Assembly (NCBI GenBank): GCA_016866375.1
Contig: VGMK01000003.1
Location: 1-32,301 of the forward strand
Length of the DNA stretch: 32,301 nt
Origin: Bacteroidota bacterium
Lineage (GTDB): Bacteria > Bacteroidota > Bacteroidia > Flavobacteriales_D > Crocinitomicaceae
Direction: 5' to 3'
Position numbers and translations under genes: made by a program. How positions within the stretch are numbered: the stretch's first letter is position 1; each line of letters starts with the position of its first letter. Positions 1 to 10,115 of the stretch are shown one piece after another. The notes under the pieces were generated by a model. The model saw only the letters and a list, made by a program, of their open reading frames with translations, did not search any database and was not told the DNA's origin.

Positions 1-193
1 AAGATTGTGACCCATAGTCTCGCCTAAATAAGCTGTATTGATTGGCCTGTGGGTAACTTCCCCAAGATAATTTAATTGCGCTATTTGCATTCGTTATTTC
101 TGCATCCAACAGAACAGCGTACTGTTGTGAAAATGACTGTGAAAAGCAATTTATGTGTGAGATTAAAAAAAGTAATAAAATAATTATTTTCAT
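1..193 (-). CDS. Secreted protein, N-terminal fragment cut by left window edge (possible fibronectin type III-like domain)
   Basis: Not in ORF track. Reverse complement from ATG at 193-191 reads MKIIILLLFLISHINCFSQSFSQQYAVLLDAEITNANSAIKLSWGSYPQANQYSLFRRDYGSQS... and stays open to base 1. Hydrophobic signal peptide, then an FN3-like strand pattern (IKLSWGSYPQANQYSLFRR). Confidence 0.6.
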   Translation of the reverse strand, partial: MKIIILLLFLISHINCFSQSFSQQYAVLLDAEITNANSAIKLSWGSYPQANQYSLFRRDYGSQS

Positions 194-371
194 TCCTTCT
201 AAGTTGAGTTCATATTTCCTCTCACTTTTGACAAGTTGACTTAAAACAAGGTTTGCTGTTGATTAATAATCACTAAAATAGCTATTTTAACAATAAACTA
301 CATTTTATGGAGTATTATAATACAAAAAGAAACTGGGAGGATAACTTGTGTTAACTTATGGATATTCTGTC

Positions 372-2660
372 CTAATTTCCATTCAGAAGACGTTTTTCCC
401 TTTGCATAGGATTCTCTTTGCTTTGTTGCTGCTTAAATAATTGATACCTGCTTGGAAATTCTACTCTCGGCCAACTGTTGTTATCTAAATCCGTATCAGC
501 AGTTTCCAAAAATGGGTCTAACCGCACGGAGGAGATCTCATCATCAAAAATAAATACTTTACTTACTCTATCCTCATATTGCCTCCAAATTTCTACCGGA
601 ACGCGAATAACCTTTTTTGTGCCATTCACGAAAGTAAATTCAAGAATCAATGGCATTACAAGTCCACCAATGTTACTGAATTGAATCTCATAAAACTGTT
701 TCTTTGCATTCAGAAGTTCTTGATCCTTAGGGTCTAATTTTTCCTTAAATTCTTCAAATTCTTTTCGGTCTAGAAAGTCAACCTTATAAATATCCCGTTT
801 TCCATAAAAATCATCGATTGTCGCATCTTTTTCATTAACAGTTTCTTTGATTTCTTTTTTATTTCTATCCACCCCAATATGAACATCAGATTTATTTTTT
901 TGATCTTTCAGAAATGCTTTTTCAATGTCTGGATTTTGCGTATTTAGCTGAAACCATTTGACATCGTCAAGAGAAATATCAACGTTGTCTGTCCCATAGA
1001 ACCATCCTCTCCAAAACCAGTCCAAGTCGACAGCCGATGCATCCTCCATTGATCTGAAAAAATCGGCTGGGGTTGGGTGTTTAAATTTCCAGCGTTCACA
1101 ATATGTTTTAAAGGCAAAATCAAATAATTCACGGCCCATAACAGTTTCTCTCAAAATATTTAGTGCAGTGGCTGGTTTTCCATAAGCATTATTCCCAAAC
1201 TGAAAAATCGATTCAGAGTTTGTCATTATTGGAGAAATGAATTTTTTGTCTCCTCTCATGTAATCGGCAATAAGGTGCGCAGGTCCTCTTCTTGAGGGAT
1301 AGTTTCTTTCCCATTCTTGTTCCGTTAAATATTGTACGAAAGTATTTAGTCCTTCATCCATCCAAGTCCACTGACGTTCGTCTGAGTTTATAATCATTGG
1401 AAAGAAATTGTGTCCAACCTCATGAATGATGACTCCCCACATGCCATATTTTTCGCCCTCAGTATATGTGCCGTCGGCTTCAGGTCTTCCACCGTTAAAA
1501 CAGATCATTGGATATTCCATACCAATCCATTTCGCATGCACAGAAATTGCAACTGGATAGGTGTAGTCTGTGGAATATTTAGAGTATGTTTTTATCGTAT
1601 GGGCAACCAGTTTTGTAGAATATTTTTCCCAAAGTGGATTTCCCTCCTTAGGATAATAGGACATACATAGAACATTTTTATTTCCAATCGGTTGATTTTG
1701 AGCGTCCCAAATGAATTTTCTGCTCGTGGCAAAGGCGAAATCACGAACATTGTAGGCCTTGTATATCCACGTTTTAGTCTTGCTTGCCTTATCTTTTTCT
1801 GTTTTTTCTGCTTCTGCTTGATTGACTATAAAGACTGGTTGTGTAGCCTTTTTTGCAAGTTCTAATCGCTTGAGCTGTTCACTACTCAAAACAGATTTAT
1901 AGTTTTGGCATTCGCCTGTAGCACCAACAATATGATCACTAGGAACTGTGATGGATACCTCATAATCGCCAAAAGGAAGGGTGAATTCTCCACGCCCTAA
2001 AAACTGCTTGTTTTGCCAACCCGTAACGTCGTTGTAAACACACATTCTTGGAAAAAATTGTGCAAGCGTGTAGAGGTAATTATCCTCATCCTCAAAATAC
2101 TCATAGCCTGAGCGCCCACCTACCGCTATACGGTCATTTATATTGTACCACCACTTAATTTGAAAGGAAATCGATGCGCCGGGTAGCAGGGGCTTGTCTA
2201 TGTCAATGCGCATCATTGTTTTATTTATGAAATACCTCATTTTCTGCCCTCCGATGGTTGTAATGGATTCAATTTTAAATCCTCCATCGTAGTAGAACAT
2301 TTTTTTTCGAATGTCACCAACAGATTTAAAGTCCTCCATTTTTTCAACTTCAATTTTTTTGGAGTCTGAAGAATCTGCAAAAAGATTCTGATCAAGCTGT
2401 AACCACAAATAGGTCAACTTATCAGGGGAATTATTGGTGTATGTTATAATTTCATTTCCTGAAAGTTTTTGAGTTTTATCATCAATTGTAATTGACATTT
2501 TGTAATCTGCTTTTTGCTGATAATATTTATGCCCTGGGGCTCCTGACGCCGTGCGGTATTCATTTGCTGTAGGCAATTCGTGATCTAATTGTGCAAACTT
2601 CTTTTGTGAAAAAGAGGCTAGGCTTGTCAGCGAAATCAAAAAAAGTAAAATTTTATTCAT
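372..2660 (-). CDS. M1 family metallopeptidase (gluzincin), secreted
   Basis: 762 aa, signal peptide (MNKILLFLISLTSLASFSQ), zinc motif HEVGHNFFPMIINSDERQWTWMDEG (HExxH-x18-E). Confidence 0.92.
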   Translation of the reverse strand: MNKILLFLISLTSLASFSQKKFAQLDHELPTANEYRTASGAPGHKYYQQKADYKMSITIDDKTQKLSGNEIITYTNNSPDKLTYLWLQLDQNLFADSSDSKKIEVEKMEDFKSVGDIRKKMFYYDGGFKIESITTIGGQKMRYFINKTMMRIDIDKPLLPGASISFQIKWWYNINDRIAVGGRSGYEYFEDEDNYLYTLAQFFPRMCVYNDVTGWQNKQFLGRGEFTLPFGDYEVSITVPSDHIVGATGECQNYKSVLSSEQLKRLELAKKATQPVFIVNQAEAEKTEKDKASKTKTWIYKAYNVRDFAFATSRKFIWDAQNQPIGNKNVLCMSYYPKEGNPLWEKYSTKLVAHTIKTYSKYSTDYTYPVAISVHAKWIGMEYPMICFNGGRPEADGTYTEGEKYGMWGVIIHEVGHNFFPMIINSDERQWTWMDEGLNTFVQYLTEQEWERNYPSRRGPAHLIADYMRGDKKFISPIMTNSESIFQFGNNAYGKPATALNILRETVMGRELFDFAFKTYCERWKFKHPTPADFFRSMEDASAVDLDWFWRGWFYGTDNVDISLDDVKWFQLNTQNPDIEKAFLKDQKNKSDVHIGVDRNKKEIKETVNEKDATIDDFYGKRDIYKVDFLDRKEFEEFKEKLDPKDQELLNAKKQFYEIQFSNIGGLVMPLILEFTFVNGTKKVIRVPVEIWRQYEDRVSKVFIFDDEISSVRLDPFLETADTDLDNNSWPRVEFPSRYQLFKQQQSKENPMQREKRLLNGN

Positions 2661-3205
2661 ACGTCCAATTTTATAAATTGAGATTTGGTGGCATTTAAAA
2701 AGTTGTAAGTGAATTTTCTTCCTCTGTAACGAAATGATAACTTATTTTGTTGATCCGAATATCGGTCCATCAACAAATCAAAGGTCACAAAGAGCTCATG
2801 AACGGGTTTTTGAACGACGGTTGATAAATAAAATTGGACATTTCCGTCTAATAAAACTTCGAATCCCTCTAATACGAATTCTGATTGAGGTGGCAATTTA
2901 GAGTCATATGCCGAAAAGGTCAGCGAATCCAACGCATACACAGAAAAATGTTGGTTTAAGAACTCATTTATTGCATGGTACTCTGTTTCGTTTTGCTTTG
3001 CGTTGTCCAAAGTTTTGGAGATAATATTTTTTTCCTTGAGTAAAGATTCCAAATCATGCGCAGATGCAATGATGGAGGTTTCCAAAGAATTATTTAATTC
3101 GTTAAATTCCACCTCTGCGAAGGCAAAATAAAATGGATGAGCACCAATCTCATTGAAGCAAGCTGAAAAAATTAAGAGAACGGCCGTGAGGAGAGATTTC
3201 ATCAA
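2657..3205 (-). CDS. DUF6702-like secreted protein
   Basis: 182 aa, signal peptide, HPFYFAFAEVEFNELNNSLETSIIASAHDLESLL resembles DUF6702. Stop overlaps start of the downstream M1 peptidase gene (ATGA overlap). Confidence 0.6.
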   Translation of the reverse strand: MMKSLLTAVLLIFSACFNEIGAHPFYFAFAEVEFNELNNSLETSIIASAHDLESLLKEKNIISKTLDNAKQNETEYHAINEFLNQHFSVYALDSLTFSAYDSKLPPQSEFVLEGFEVLLDGNVQFYLSTVVQKPVHELFVTFDLLMDRYSDQQNKLSFRYRGRKFTYNFLNATKSQFIKLDV

Positions 3206-3239
3206 TTTATCGAAGATACTATTTTTTTGTAATTATTTA

Positions 3240-3269
3240 AAGAAAAAAAAGTCCCCGTGAAGGGACTTT
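3240..3269 (-). terminator. Rho-independent terminator downstream of the LysM gene
   Basis: Perfect 8-bp stem AAAGTCCC(3248-3255)/GGGACTTT(3262-3269), 6-nt loop. On the minus strand it is followed by TTTTTCTTT. Confidence 0.75.
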
Positions 3270-3314
3270 CTTAAACAAACAACAACAAACAATTCCTTCG
3301 ACTTGTTCAAGGTC

Positions 3315-3740
3315 TTATTGAAGGAATACTTTCTCTCCTTTCGACAACTTTTCGTCGGGAGAATATTGTGGATTTAGCTTGAGTAAAGCATTCAACTTAA
3401 TGGCTTCTTTTTGAGCTATTTCACGAAGGGTGATGTGTTGATTTACGATGTATTGTTTGTTAGTCTTAGATTTATTTTTTTTAGGTTCAATAAAAAGGAC
3501 CTCTCCTTGCTCAAGTATATCTTTTTTTGGATGAAATTCATTGTATTTTCGCAATAATACCATTGAAATTCCAATTTCCTTTGAAAGTTCATAGAATGTT
3601 TTGCCTTCCGAAACAATTATAAATTTCACCTGATTCTCATGAATTTTAATTTTATTGGATTCCCCATCGTCTGCGAGTGCCTGATGAGAGGTAATAATTA
3701 CTACTAAACCTATAAAAGCTTTAAAAACTATTTTCTTCAT
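3315..3740 (-). CDS. LysM-domain secreted protein (two LysM-like repeats)
   Basis: Signal peptide. Repeats 'FIIVSEGKTFYELSKEIGISMVLLRKYNEF...LEQGEVLFIEP' and 'YIVNQHITLREIAQKEAIKLNALLKLNPQY...LSKGEKVFLQ'. Confidence 0.8.
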   Translation of the reverse strand: MKKIVFKAFIGLVVIITSHQALADDGESNKIKIHENQVKFIIVSEGKTFYELSKEIGISMVLLRKYNEFHPKKDILEQGEVLFIEPKKNKSKTNKQYIVNQHITLREIAQKEAIKLNALLKLNPQYSPDEKLSKGEKVFLQ

Positions 3741-3918
3741 AGCGTTTTAGAATGACTTACATTACGGATTTTTATTTAATTGGTTTCAATAGTTAATCTG
3801 AAGCACAAAAAATCGGAAAAAATGACAGTATTTTTGTTCTTGAAGCGCCATAATGACTTGTATCATTGTATTTTGACTCCTTGGTTTGAGATTTGAGCTC
3901 CGCCTTGAAAAATTTTAA

Positions 3919-6534
3919 ATGGATATTTCAAAATTCACATTAAAAAGCCAGGAGGTAATTTCACATGCTCAAGAAATTGCCTTGGAAGAGCGTCATGCTT
4001 TAATCGAAACTGGTCACTTATTACTTTCGATATTAGAAAAGGACAAGGAGCTCACTCCGTATTTGTTAACGAAATTAACTGTTAAAATTAACCACTTGTT
4101 TGATGAATCAAGTAAAATAGTGGCCGCCTACCCCAAGGTAACAGGGGCTCAATTGTATGCTTCTCAGGCTTTAAATAGTGTTTTTCAACATGCATTGAGT
4201 ATTTCAAAGTCATTAGGAGACGAATATGTTTCCATAGATATTTTATTGATGGCCTTGGCAGATGCGAAAGATGCTATCGGTAGACTTTTATCTGACTCCA
4301 AAGTTGAGAAAGGAAAATTAAAACAACTCGTTATGGAAACAAGAAAAGGGGAAAAAGTACAGTCTGCTAGTCACGAAAATACGTGTCAAGCATTGAGTAA
4401 ATACGCAAGAAATTTGAATGAGTTGGCTGATTCAGGGAAGTTAGATCCTGTTATCGGAAGGGATGATGAAATCAGACGAGTTTTACAAATACTAAGCAGA
4501 AGAACTAAAAATAATCCAATTTTGATTGGTGAACCTGGAGTTGGAAAAACCGCAATCGCGGAAGGACTTGCACACCGAATTATTTCAGGTGATGTACCTG
4601 AAAATCTGAGGTCAAAAATAGTTTTTTCTCTAGATATGGGTGCCCTTATTGCCGGTGCTAAATACAAGGGAGAGTTTGAAGAACGCCTGAAATCTGTGGT
4701 TAAGGAAGTGATTCAAGCCGATGGTGAGATTATATTATTTATTGATGAAATTCATACATTGGTGGGTGCAGGTGGGGGTGGTGAAGGCGCTATGGATGCT
4801 GCAAATATTTTAAAACCGGCCTTGGCAAAAGGTGAATTAAGAGCGGTCGGGGCAACTACCCTTGACGAATACCAAAAATATTTTGAAAAAGATAAAGCGT
4901 TGGTACGAAGGTTTCAAACGGTTCTCGTCGATGAGCCAAGTGAAGAGGTTGCCATTTCAATTTTACGGGGCATAAAAGATAAATACGAAAATCACCACAA
5001 GGTGTTAATTAAGGATTCAGCTATCATAGCCGCTGTTGAACTTTCTCAGCGATATATTTCAGACAGACATTTACCAGATAAAGCCATAGATTTAATTGAT
5101 GAGGCAGCTTCAAAATTACGTATGGAAATAAATTCAAAGCCAGAGGAATTGGACGAATTGGAAAGAAAGATAATGCAACTTGAGATTGAACGTGAGGCAT
5201 TGAAAAGAGAACAGGACAGTAAAAAAGTTGAATTAGTGGAGCGTGAACTTGCTAATTTCACTGAAAAACGAAATGCCTTGTTTTCAAAATGGAAATCAGA
5301 ACGAGCTGTGGTTGATACTATTCAAAAGTCAAAGGAAGAAATTGAACAGCTCAAATTTGACGCAGAACTTGCAGAAAGACAAGGAGACTATGGAAAGGTA
5401 GCAGAGATTAGATATGGAAAAATTCAACAAACGGAGGATAAATTAGAAAAATTAAAACAAGAACTGATCGGTGTTCAATCCGTTTCAAAAATGATTAAGG
5501 AGGAGGTAGATTCTGATGAGATTGCGGACGTTGTCTCAAAATGGACGGGTATTCCATTGAGTAAAATGGTGGAAAGTGAGATTTCGAAATTGTTACGCTT
5601 AGAAGATGAGTTGAAAAAACGTGTTGTTGGGCAACATGAGGCGATAACTGCTTTATCAGATGCGGTAAGAAGGTCTCGAGCAGGACTTCAAGACCCAAAG
5701 CGACCCATTGGTTCTTTTATTTTTACAGGCACGACTGGCGTTGGAAAAACGGAGTTATCTAAAGCATTAGCAGAATTCTTATTTAATGATGAACAAGCTT
5801 TGACAAGAATTGACATGAGCGAATATCAAGAAAAACACGCGGTAAGCCGGCTTTTGGGGGCTCCTCCAGGCTATGTAGGATATGAAGAAGGAGGGCAATT
5901 GACGGAGGCGGTTCGGAGAAAACCTTTTTCAATAATTCTCTTGGATGAAATCGAAAAAGCACATCCCGATGTGTTTAATATTTTGCTGCAGGTTCTCGAT
6001 GACGGTCGACTTACTGATAACAAGGGAAGAATGGTTAATTTCAAAAATACCATCATCATTATGACATCGAATCTTGGATCAACAATTATTCGCGACAGGT
6101 TTGACAATTGTAAGCCTTCCGAACTTGAGGAAGAGGTGGAACGAGCGAAATATGAAATTGGCGAATTACTGAAACAAACCATGAGACCAGAATTTTTGAA
6201 TAGGATCGATGAAATTATCATGTTCAGGCCATTAACTAAATCCAATATCAAGGAAATTTTAAACATTCAATTGACACAACTCAAAGCTAGTCTTTCAGAA
6301 AGAGAAATTTGGTTACACATTACTGATGACGCATTTGAGTACATAGCAACAGTGGGATATGAACCATTTTTTGGAGCAAGACTCATCAAGCGCGTCATTC
6401 AACGCGAAGTGCTTAATGAGTTGTCTAAAGCGCTATTAAGCGGTAAAATAGCCGGTTCCAAACGTATTGTCATGGATGTATTTGATGAAAAAATTGTTTT
6501 TCGCAAGCCGGTATTGGCCGAAGAGGAAGTTTAG
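3919..6534 (+). CDS. clpB: ATP-dependent chaperone ClpB
   Basis: 871 aa; two AAA+ modules ([31 protein letters not shown]), [16 protein letters not shown], coiled-coil middle domain, [23 protein letters not shown]. Confidence 0.95.
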   Translation: MDISKFTLKSQEVISHAQEIALEERHALIETGHLLLSILEKDKELTPYLLTKLTVKINHLFDESSKIVAAYPKVTGAQLYASQALNSVFQHALSISKSLGDEYVSIDILLMALADAKDAIGRLLSDSKVEKGKLKQLVMETRKGEKVQSASHENTCQALSKYARNLNELADSGKLDPVIGRDDEIRRVLQILSRRTKNNPILIGEPGVGKTAIAEGLAHRIISGDVPENLRSKIVFSLDMGALIAGAKYKGEFEERLKSVVKEVIQADGEIILFIDEIHTLVGAGGGGEGAMDAANILKPALAKGELRAVGATTLDEYQKYFEKDKALVRRFQTVLVDEPSEEVAISILRGIKDKYENHHKVLIKDSAIIAAVELSQRYISDRHLPDKAIDLIDEAASKLRMEINSKPEELDELERKIMQLEIEREALKREQDSKKVELVERELANFTEKRNALFSKWKSERAVVDTIQKSKEEIEQLKFDAELAERQGDYGKVAEIRYGKIQQTEDKLEKLKQELIGVQSVSKMIKEEVDSDEIADVVSKWTGIPLSKMVESEISKLLRLEDELKKRVVGQHEAITALSDAVRRSRAGLQDPKRPIGSFIFTGTTGVGKTELSKALAEFLFNDEQALTRIDMSEYQEKHAVSRLLGAPPGYVGYEEGGQLTEAVRRKPFSIILLDEIEKAHPDVFNILLQVLDDGRLTDNKGRMVNFKNTIIIMTSNLGSTIIRDRFDNCKPSELEEEVERAKYEIGELLKQTMRPEFLNRIDEIIMFRPLTKSNIKEILNIQLTQLKASLSEREIWLHITDDAFEYIATVGYEPFFGARLIKRVIQREVLNELSKALLSGKIAGSKRIVMDVFDEKIVFRKPVLAEEEV

Positions 6535-6560
6535 AACACAGTTCTGTTGAGGAAGTATGG

Positions 6561-7097
6561 TTAGAGTCTATATTTTTTGAAAAAAGCATCCCAATTCCAA
6601 ATGAAATTACTCATTACCTCATCCATTCTTTTCAAAAAGAGAGGATTGGGCGCTTGCATTCGTTTGAAATACTCATCTTGAAATTCAGAAAGCTTATATT
6701 TATGAAATACAGCCTTCGACATCCCATAAATCCAGTTTTTAGAGGGATGATTGACACGCATGATGAAACTTTGATAATCTCTAACCAAGGCTTTGAAAGC
6801 TCCTAGCTCAAGCTGATAGATTTTAGCTAATTTTTCAAAAATTAAGTTCTCTACCCTTTCTGCCTGTTCAGCTTCGAAGGTGCTCTCAAGAAAAGAGAGG
6901 TTACCGACAATTACAATCATACCAAATTCTCCATTATCCTCATCAGCTACATTTGGACACTCGATAAAGGCAGGATCTTCGTTTATGAGTCGTGCTACTT
7001 CTTGAAAACCATTATCTACACTTTCAAAAATGGAATTGATGAACACATTGGCTACCTGATTATCAGACAGTTTGCGTTTTATGAGTGTGCCAAACAT
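6561..7097 (-). CDS. Hypothetical protein
   Basis: 178-aa ORF with normal composition, no recognised domain. It occupies the full convergent/divergent gap between clpB and the PPIase gene. Confidence 0.75.
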   Translation of the reverse strand: MFGTLIKRKLSDNQVANVFINSIFESVDNGFQEVARLINEDPAFIECPNVADEDNGEFGMIVIVGNLSFLESTFEAEQAERVENLIFEKLAKIYQLELGAFKALVRDYQSFIMRVNHPSKNWIYGMSKAVFHKYKLSEFQDEYFKRMQAPNPLFLKRMDEVMSNFIWNWDAFFKKYRL

Positions 7098-7267
7098 ATG
7101 CGTCAGTGTTAAAGGTTGCGTACTTTACAAAAGTAGAAAAGTGAGTTGCGCGTGAAATTTACTTTCGAAATAGGTTTTCAACGAAGTTTTCAACAGATTT
7201 TCAAAAATAGAATTGTTTAAAACTTAGAAAAATGACATATCTTTCTTTTGTACTTTAGCAAAAAAAA

Positions 7268-7720
7268 ATGAAAGGAATTATTTATACAAACAAAGGAGAG
7301 ATGAAAATCGAGTTTTTTGGGCAAGATGCACCGAAAACTGTTCAAAATTTTATTGCTCTTGCTCAATCTGGTTTCTATGACGGCCTAACGTGGCATAGAG
7401 TAATCCCTGATTTTGTGATTCAGGGTGGATGTCCGAATTCTCGAGAAGGTTCAATGGGTATGCCCGGAACCGGAGGTCCAGGATATAAAATTGATTGTGA
7501 ATTAACAGGGGATAATCAATTTCACGACAGGGGTGTACTATCAATGGCTCATGCAGGAAGAAATACAGGAGGATCTCAGTTTTTTGTTTGTCATTCCCGA
7601 AGAAATACAGCTCATTTGGATAGAAATCACACGTGTTTTGCGAAAGTAGTCGAAGGGCTAGATGTATTAGATGAAATAAGACAAGGCGATTCTATCGATA
7701 AAATCGAAATTATTAACTGA
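7268..7720 (+). CDS. Peptidylprolyl isomerase, cyclophilin type
   Basis: 150 aa; DGLTWHRVIPDFVIQGGCP, GPGYKIDCELTGDNQFHDRGVLSMAHAGRNTGGSQFFVCH, HLDRNHTCFAKVVEGLDVLDEI. Confidence 0.95.
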   Translation: MKGIIYTNKGEMKIEFFGQDAPKTVQNFIALAQSGFYDGLTWHRVIPDFVIQGGCPNSREGSMGMPGTGGPGYKIDCELTGDNQFHDRGVLSMAHAGRNTGGSQFFVCHSRRNTAHLDRNHTCFAKVVEGLDVLDEIRQGDSIDKIEIIN

Positions 7721-7728
7721 TTCGCTCG

Positions 7729-8688
7729 TTATATTGTTCTGAATTCCTTAATAATCAGAGCGGCTAATTCTTCCCCGATTCTGTCCTGCGCCTCGATTGT
7801 TGCGGCTCCAATATGTGGGGTACACGCAATCTTGGGATGATTCAATAAATCTTTTCTTGGATTGGGTTCGTTTTCAAAAACGTCCAAGGCACAACCTGCA
7901 ATTTTTCCTGCGTCAAGCGCATTTAAGAGATCATCTTCATTGATTACACCTCCTCGCGCTGCGTTCACCAATATGGCACCTTTCTTCATTTTATCAAATT
8001 CGTTCGCGGCAATCACAGCGCTTCCATCCGACTGCTTCGGTACATGAAGAGAGATGAAATCCATTTGATGGAGTTCCTCTGATAAATTTGTTAGTGTTTT
8101 ACAATTTATACTTATTGTCTGATTTCCAACTTTTACAGGGATTTCCGCTATATATTCATTCTGATCTATAGCGACTACGTTCATTCCAACACCATAGGCA
8201 TAGGAGGCAAGACTTTGACCAATTCTCCCAAAGCCAACAATCCCAATTGTTTTTCCTCTCAATTCAGTTCCTTTCGCATAGTTTTTTTTCAACGTTGAAA
8301 AATCACCCGTACTTATGTTTTTGTATGAATCGTTAAGAAATCTACTCATCGAAAAAAGGTGGCCCATCACTAATTCTGCCACTGATTGGGAGGATGATGC
8401 CGGCGTATTGATTACAATTATTCCTTTTTCACGTGCATAAGAGACATCGATATTGTCCATTCCCACGCCTCCACGGCCAATTAATTTAATTCGAGGACAA
8501 GCATCGATTACGTCCTTTCGAACAGAAGTTGCACTTCTCACGAGAATCATGTCAATTTCTTGCTGATTCACTGCTGCAGCCAAATTATCTTGCGTAACCT
8601 TCTCTGTTATGACCTCGAACCCGGCTTGTTCGAGTAATTTTTTTCCTACTGCTGATATGCCATCGTTGGCTAATATTTTCATACCCAC
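7729..8688 (-). CDS. serA: D-3-phosphoglycerate dehydrogenase (D-isomer-specific 2-hydroxyacid dehydrogenase)
   Basis: 319 aa; NAD motif GIVGFGRIGQSLASYA, GAILVNAARGGVINEDDLLNAL, CTPHIGAATIEAQDRIGEELA. Directly downstream of serC. Track start is a GTG abutting the serC stop; the ATG two codons in (8682) is an equally likely start. Confidence 0.92.
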   Translation of the reverse strand: MGMKILANDGISAVGKKLLEQAGFEVITEKVTQDNLAAAVNQQEIDMILVRSATSVRKDVIDACPRIKLIGRGGVGMDNIDVSYAREKGIIVINTPASSSQSVAELVMGHLFSMSRFLNDSYKNISTGDFSTLKKNYAKGTELRGKTIGIVGFGRIGQSLASYAYGVGMNVVAIDQNEYIAEIPVKVGNQTISINCKTLTNLSEELHQMDFISLHVPKQSDGSAVIAANEFDKMKKGAILVNAARGGVINEDDLLNALDAGKIAGCALDVFENEPNPRKDLLNHPKIACTPHIGAATIEAQDRIGEELAALIIKEFRTI

Positions 8689-9753
8689 TTAATAAGTTCG
8701 TTCAAATTCCTTCATTACATCCACCAAAACTTTTACGCTTTCAATGGGCAAGGCATTGTACATAGACGCCCTGTAACCACCAACGGAACGGTGACCTGGA
8801 AGGCCAACAATTCCAGCGTTTTTCCATAAGACATCAAATTCTTGTGACCTGCTGTCATCTTTCAAAAGAAAAGTGACATTCATATCTGATCTATCCTCTT
8901 TTTCCACACAACCTTGGAACAGCTCATTCCTGTCAATTTCATCATACAAGAGTTTCGCTTTTGCCTCATTTTTCTTTTGCATAGCTCCGACACCCCCAGT
9001 TTCAATCAAATTTTGCAGATTTAGCATGGCAACATAAACCGAAAAAACAGGAGGGGTATTTAACATGGATTCTTTTTCTATTTGTTGCTTTAAATCTAAA
9101 TAGGTCGGCATAAATGTCGAACTACTTTTACCTAGCACACTGTCTTTAACAATGTATAAGGTGGCGCCTGCTGGTCCTAAATTTTTCTGAGCACCAGCAT
9201 AAATTATGTCAAATTCTCCGACATTAATTTCCTTTGAAAAAATGTCGGAAGACATGTCGCTTACTAAAGGTAATTTGGTTTTAGGAAAGGATTTAAATTG
9301 AGTACCGTAAATGGTATTATTTGACGTAAAATGAATGTAATCTAAATTATCAGGTATGGCGTATTTTTTTGGGATATACGTGAATTTTTTATCTTCTGAT
9401 GAAGCAAAAACGTCAACTTCCATACCCACCTTTTTCGCCTCCTTAATGGCACCTGACGACCAAGTACCTGTATTAATATAGCCTGCTCGTTTTTTCTCAC
9501 GCATCATATTCAATGCAACAACAGTAAAACCGAGTGTTGCCCCTCCCTGAAGGTAACAAACGGAATATCCCGATGGTACGTTTAGTGTTTTTTTTACCAA
9601 GTCAATGGCCTCGTCCATAACCGCAACAAAGTCTTTGTGTCTATGTGAGACTTCAAGGATTGATAATCCATTAAAGTTCAACACCGCCTCTGCTGCTCTT
9701 TCGAAGACCTCCTTGGGGAGTATGCATGGTCCCGCTCCAAAATTGTGTTTCAT
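8689..9753 (-). CDS. serC: 3-phosphoserine/phosphohydroxythreonine transaminase
   Basis: 354 aa; MKHNFGAGPCILPKEVFERAAEAVLNFNGLSILEVSHRHKDF, YAGAQKNLGPAG (PLP lysine region), GLPGHRSVGGYRASMYNALP. Confidence 0.95.
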   Translation of the reverse strand: MKHNFGAGPCILPKEVFERAAEAVLNFNGLSILEVSHRHKDFVAVMDEAIDLVKKTLNVPSGYSVCYLQGGATLGFTVVALNMMREKKRAGYINTGTWSSGAIKEAKKVGMEVDVFASSEDKKFTYIPKKYAIPDNLDYIHFTSNNTIYGTQFKSFPKTKLPLVSDMSSDIFSKEINVGEFDIIYAGAQKNLGPAGATLYIVKDSVLGKSSSTFMPTYLDLKQQIEKESMLNTPPVFSVYVAMLNLQNLIETGGVGAMQKKNEAKAKLLYDEIDRNELFQGCVEKEDRSDMNVTFLLKDDSRSQEFDVLWKNAGIVGLPGHRSVGGYRASMYNALPIESVKVLVDVMKEFERTY

Positions 9754-9830
9754 GCCGAAAATTTAAAAGACAAAATTGCAAATTACATTTGATACCTTTT
9801 TCAAAATGTGTCTTATTCAATCATTTTGTT

Positions 9831-9857
9831 AAAAAAAAACCTAATTACCGGTTTTTT
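9831..9857 (-). terminator. Probable intrinsic terminator of the THX gene
   Basis: AAAAAACC(9834-9841)/GGTTTTTT(9850-9857), 8-nt loop. Minus-strand 3' side runs into TTTTTTTTT. Stem is A/T-rich with only two G-C pairs, so it may be weak. Confidence 0.45.
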
Positions 9858-10077
9858 ATGCTTCTTTTTTCGCCGTTTTTTTTGCTGTTTTTTTCGCAGT
9901 TGCTTTTTTCGTAGCCGCCTTCGTAGTTGTTTTCTTCTCAGTAGCAGTTACTTCCGATTTTTTCTCTTTTTTCGCCTTAACGACGACAACGGGTTTAGTA
10001 CTTTTCCTTTTTCTCGAATTTCCGTATGAACCAATTACTCTCTTTCCTTTTGCAGTCTTTTTATCTCCTTTTCCCAT
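9856..10077 (-). CDS. 30S ribosomal protein THX with Lys/Ala/Thr-rich C-terminal extension
   Basis: N-terminus MGKGDKKTAKGKRVIGSYGNSRKRK matches the small THX family. Tail is KKTTTKAATKKATAKKTAKKTAKKEA. Confidence 0.85.
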   Translation of the reverse strand: MGKGDKKTAKGKRVIGSYGNSRKRKSTKPVVVVKAKKEKKSEVTATEKKTTTKAATKKATAKKTAKKTAKKEA

Positions 10078-10107
10078 ATTACTGAAATGTGCTTGTGTTG
10101 ATGATTA

Positions 10108-10115
10108 CAAAGTTA
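10108..10115 (-). promoter_or_regulatory. Candidate Bacteroidota -7 element for the THX gene
   Basis: Minus strand reads TAACTTTG (TAnnTTTG). It overlaps the TAA stop of the upstream methyltransferase gene. No good -33 TTTG at standard spacing. Confidence 0.35.

Noticed and set aside
274-289. 16-bp perfect palindrome TAAAATAGCTATTTTA upstream of the left-edge gene
   Set aside because: AT-rich; about one such palindrome is expected by chance in a window of this size and composition. No T-tract for a terminator and no second copy seen.
4386-6266. Antisense ORFs within clpB (4386-4667, 5046-5261, 5495-5698, 5871-6266)
   Set aside because: Ser/Leu/Ile-rich shadows of conserved coding sequence; no start-site or domain evidence.
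6533-6545. AGAAC-ACA-GTTCT hairpin after clpB
   Set aside because: Stem only 5 bp with no adjacent T-run; not a credible terminator.
7174-7207. Imperfect repeats gttttcaacgaa / gttttcaacaga / ttttcaaaa resembling DnaA boxes
   Set aside because: Differ from TTATCCACA at two or more positions, only two or three copies, and no replication genes nearby. Not enough to claim an origin.
9726-10029. ORFs at 9726-9914 and 9808-10029 on the plus strand (Phe/Arg/Cys-rich)
   Set aside because: Antisense shadow of the Lys/Ala-rich THX tail; composition is implausible for a real protein.
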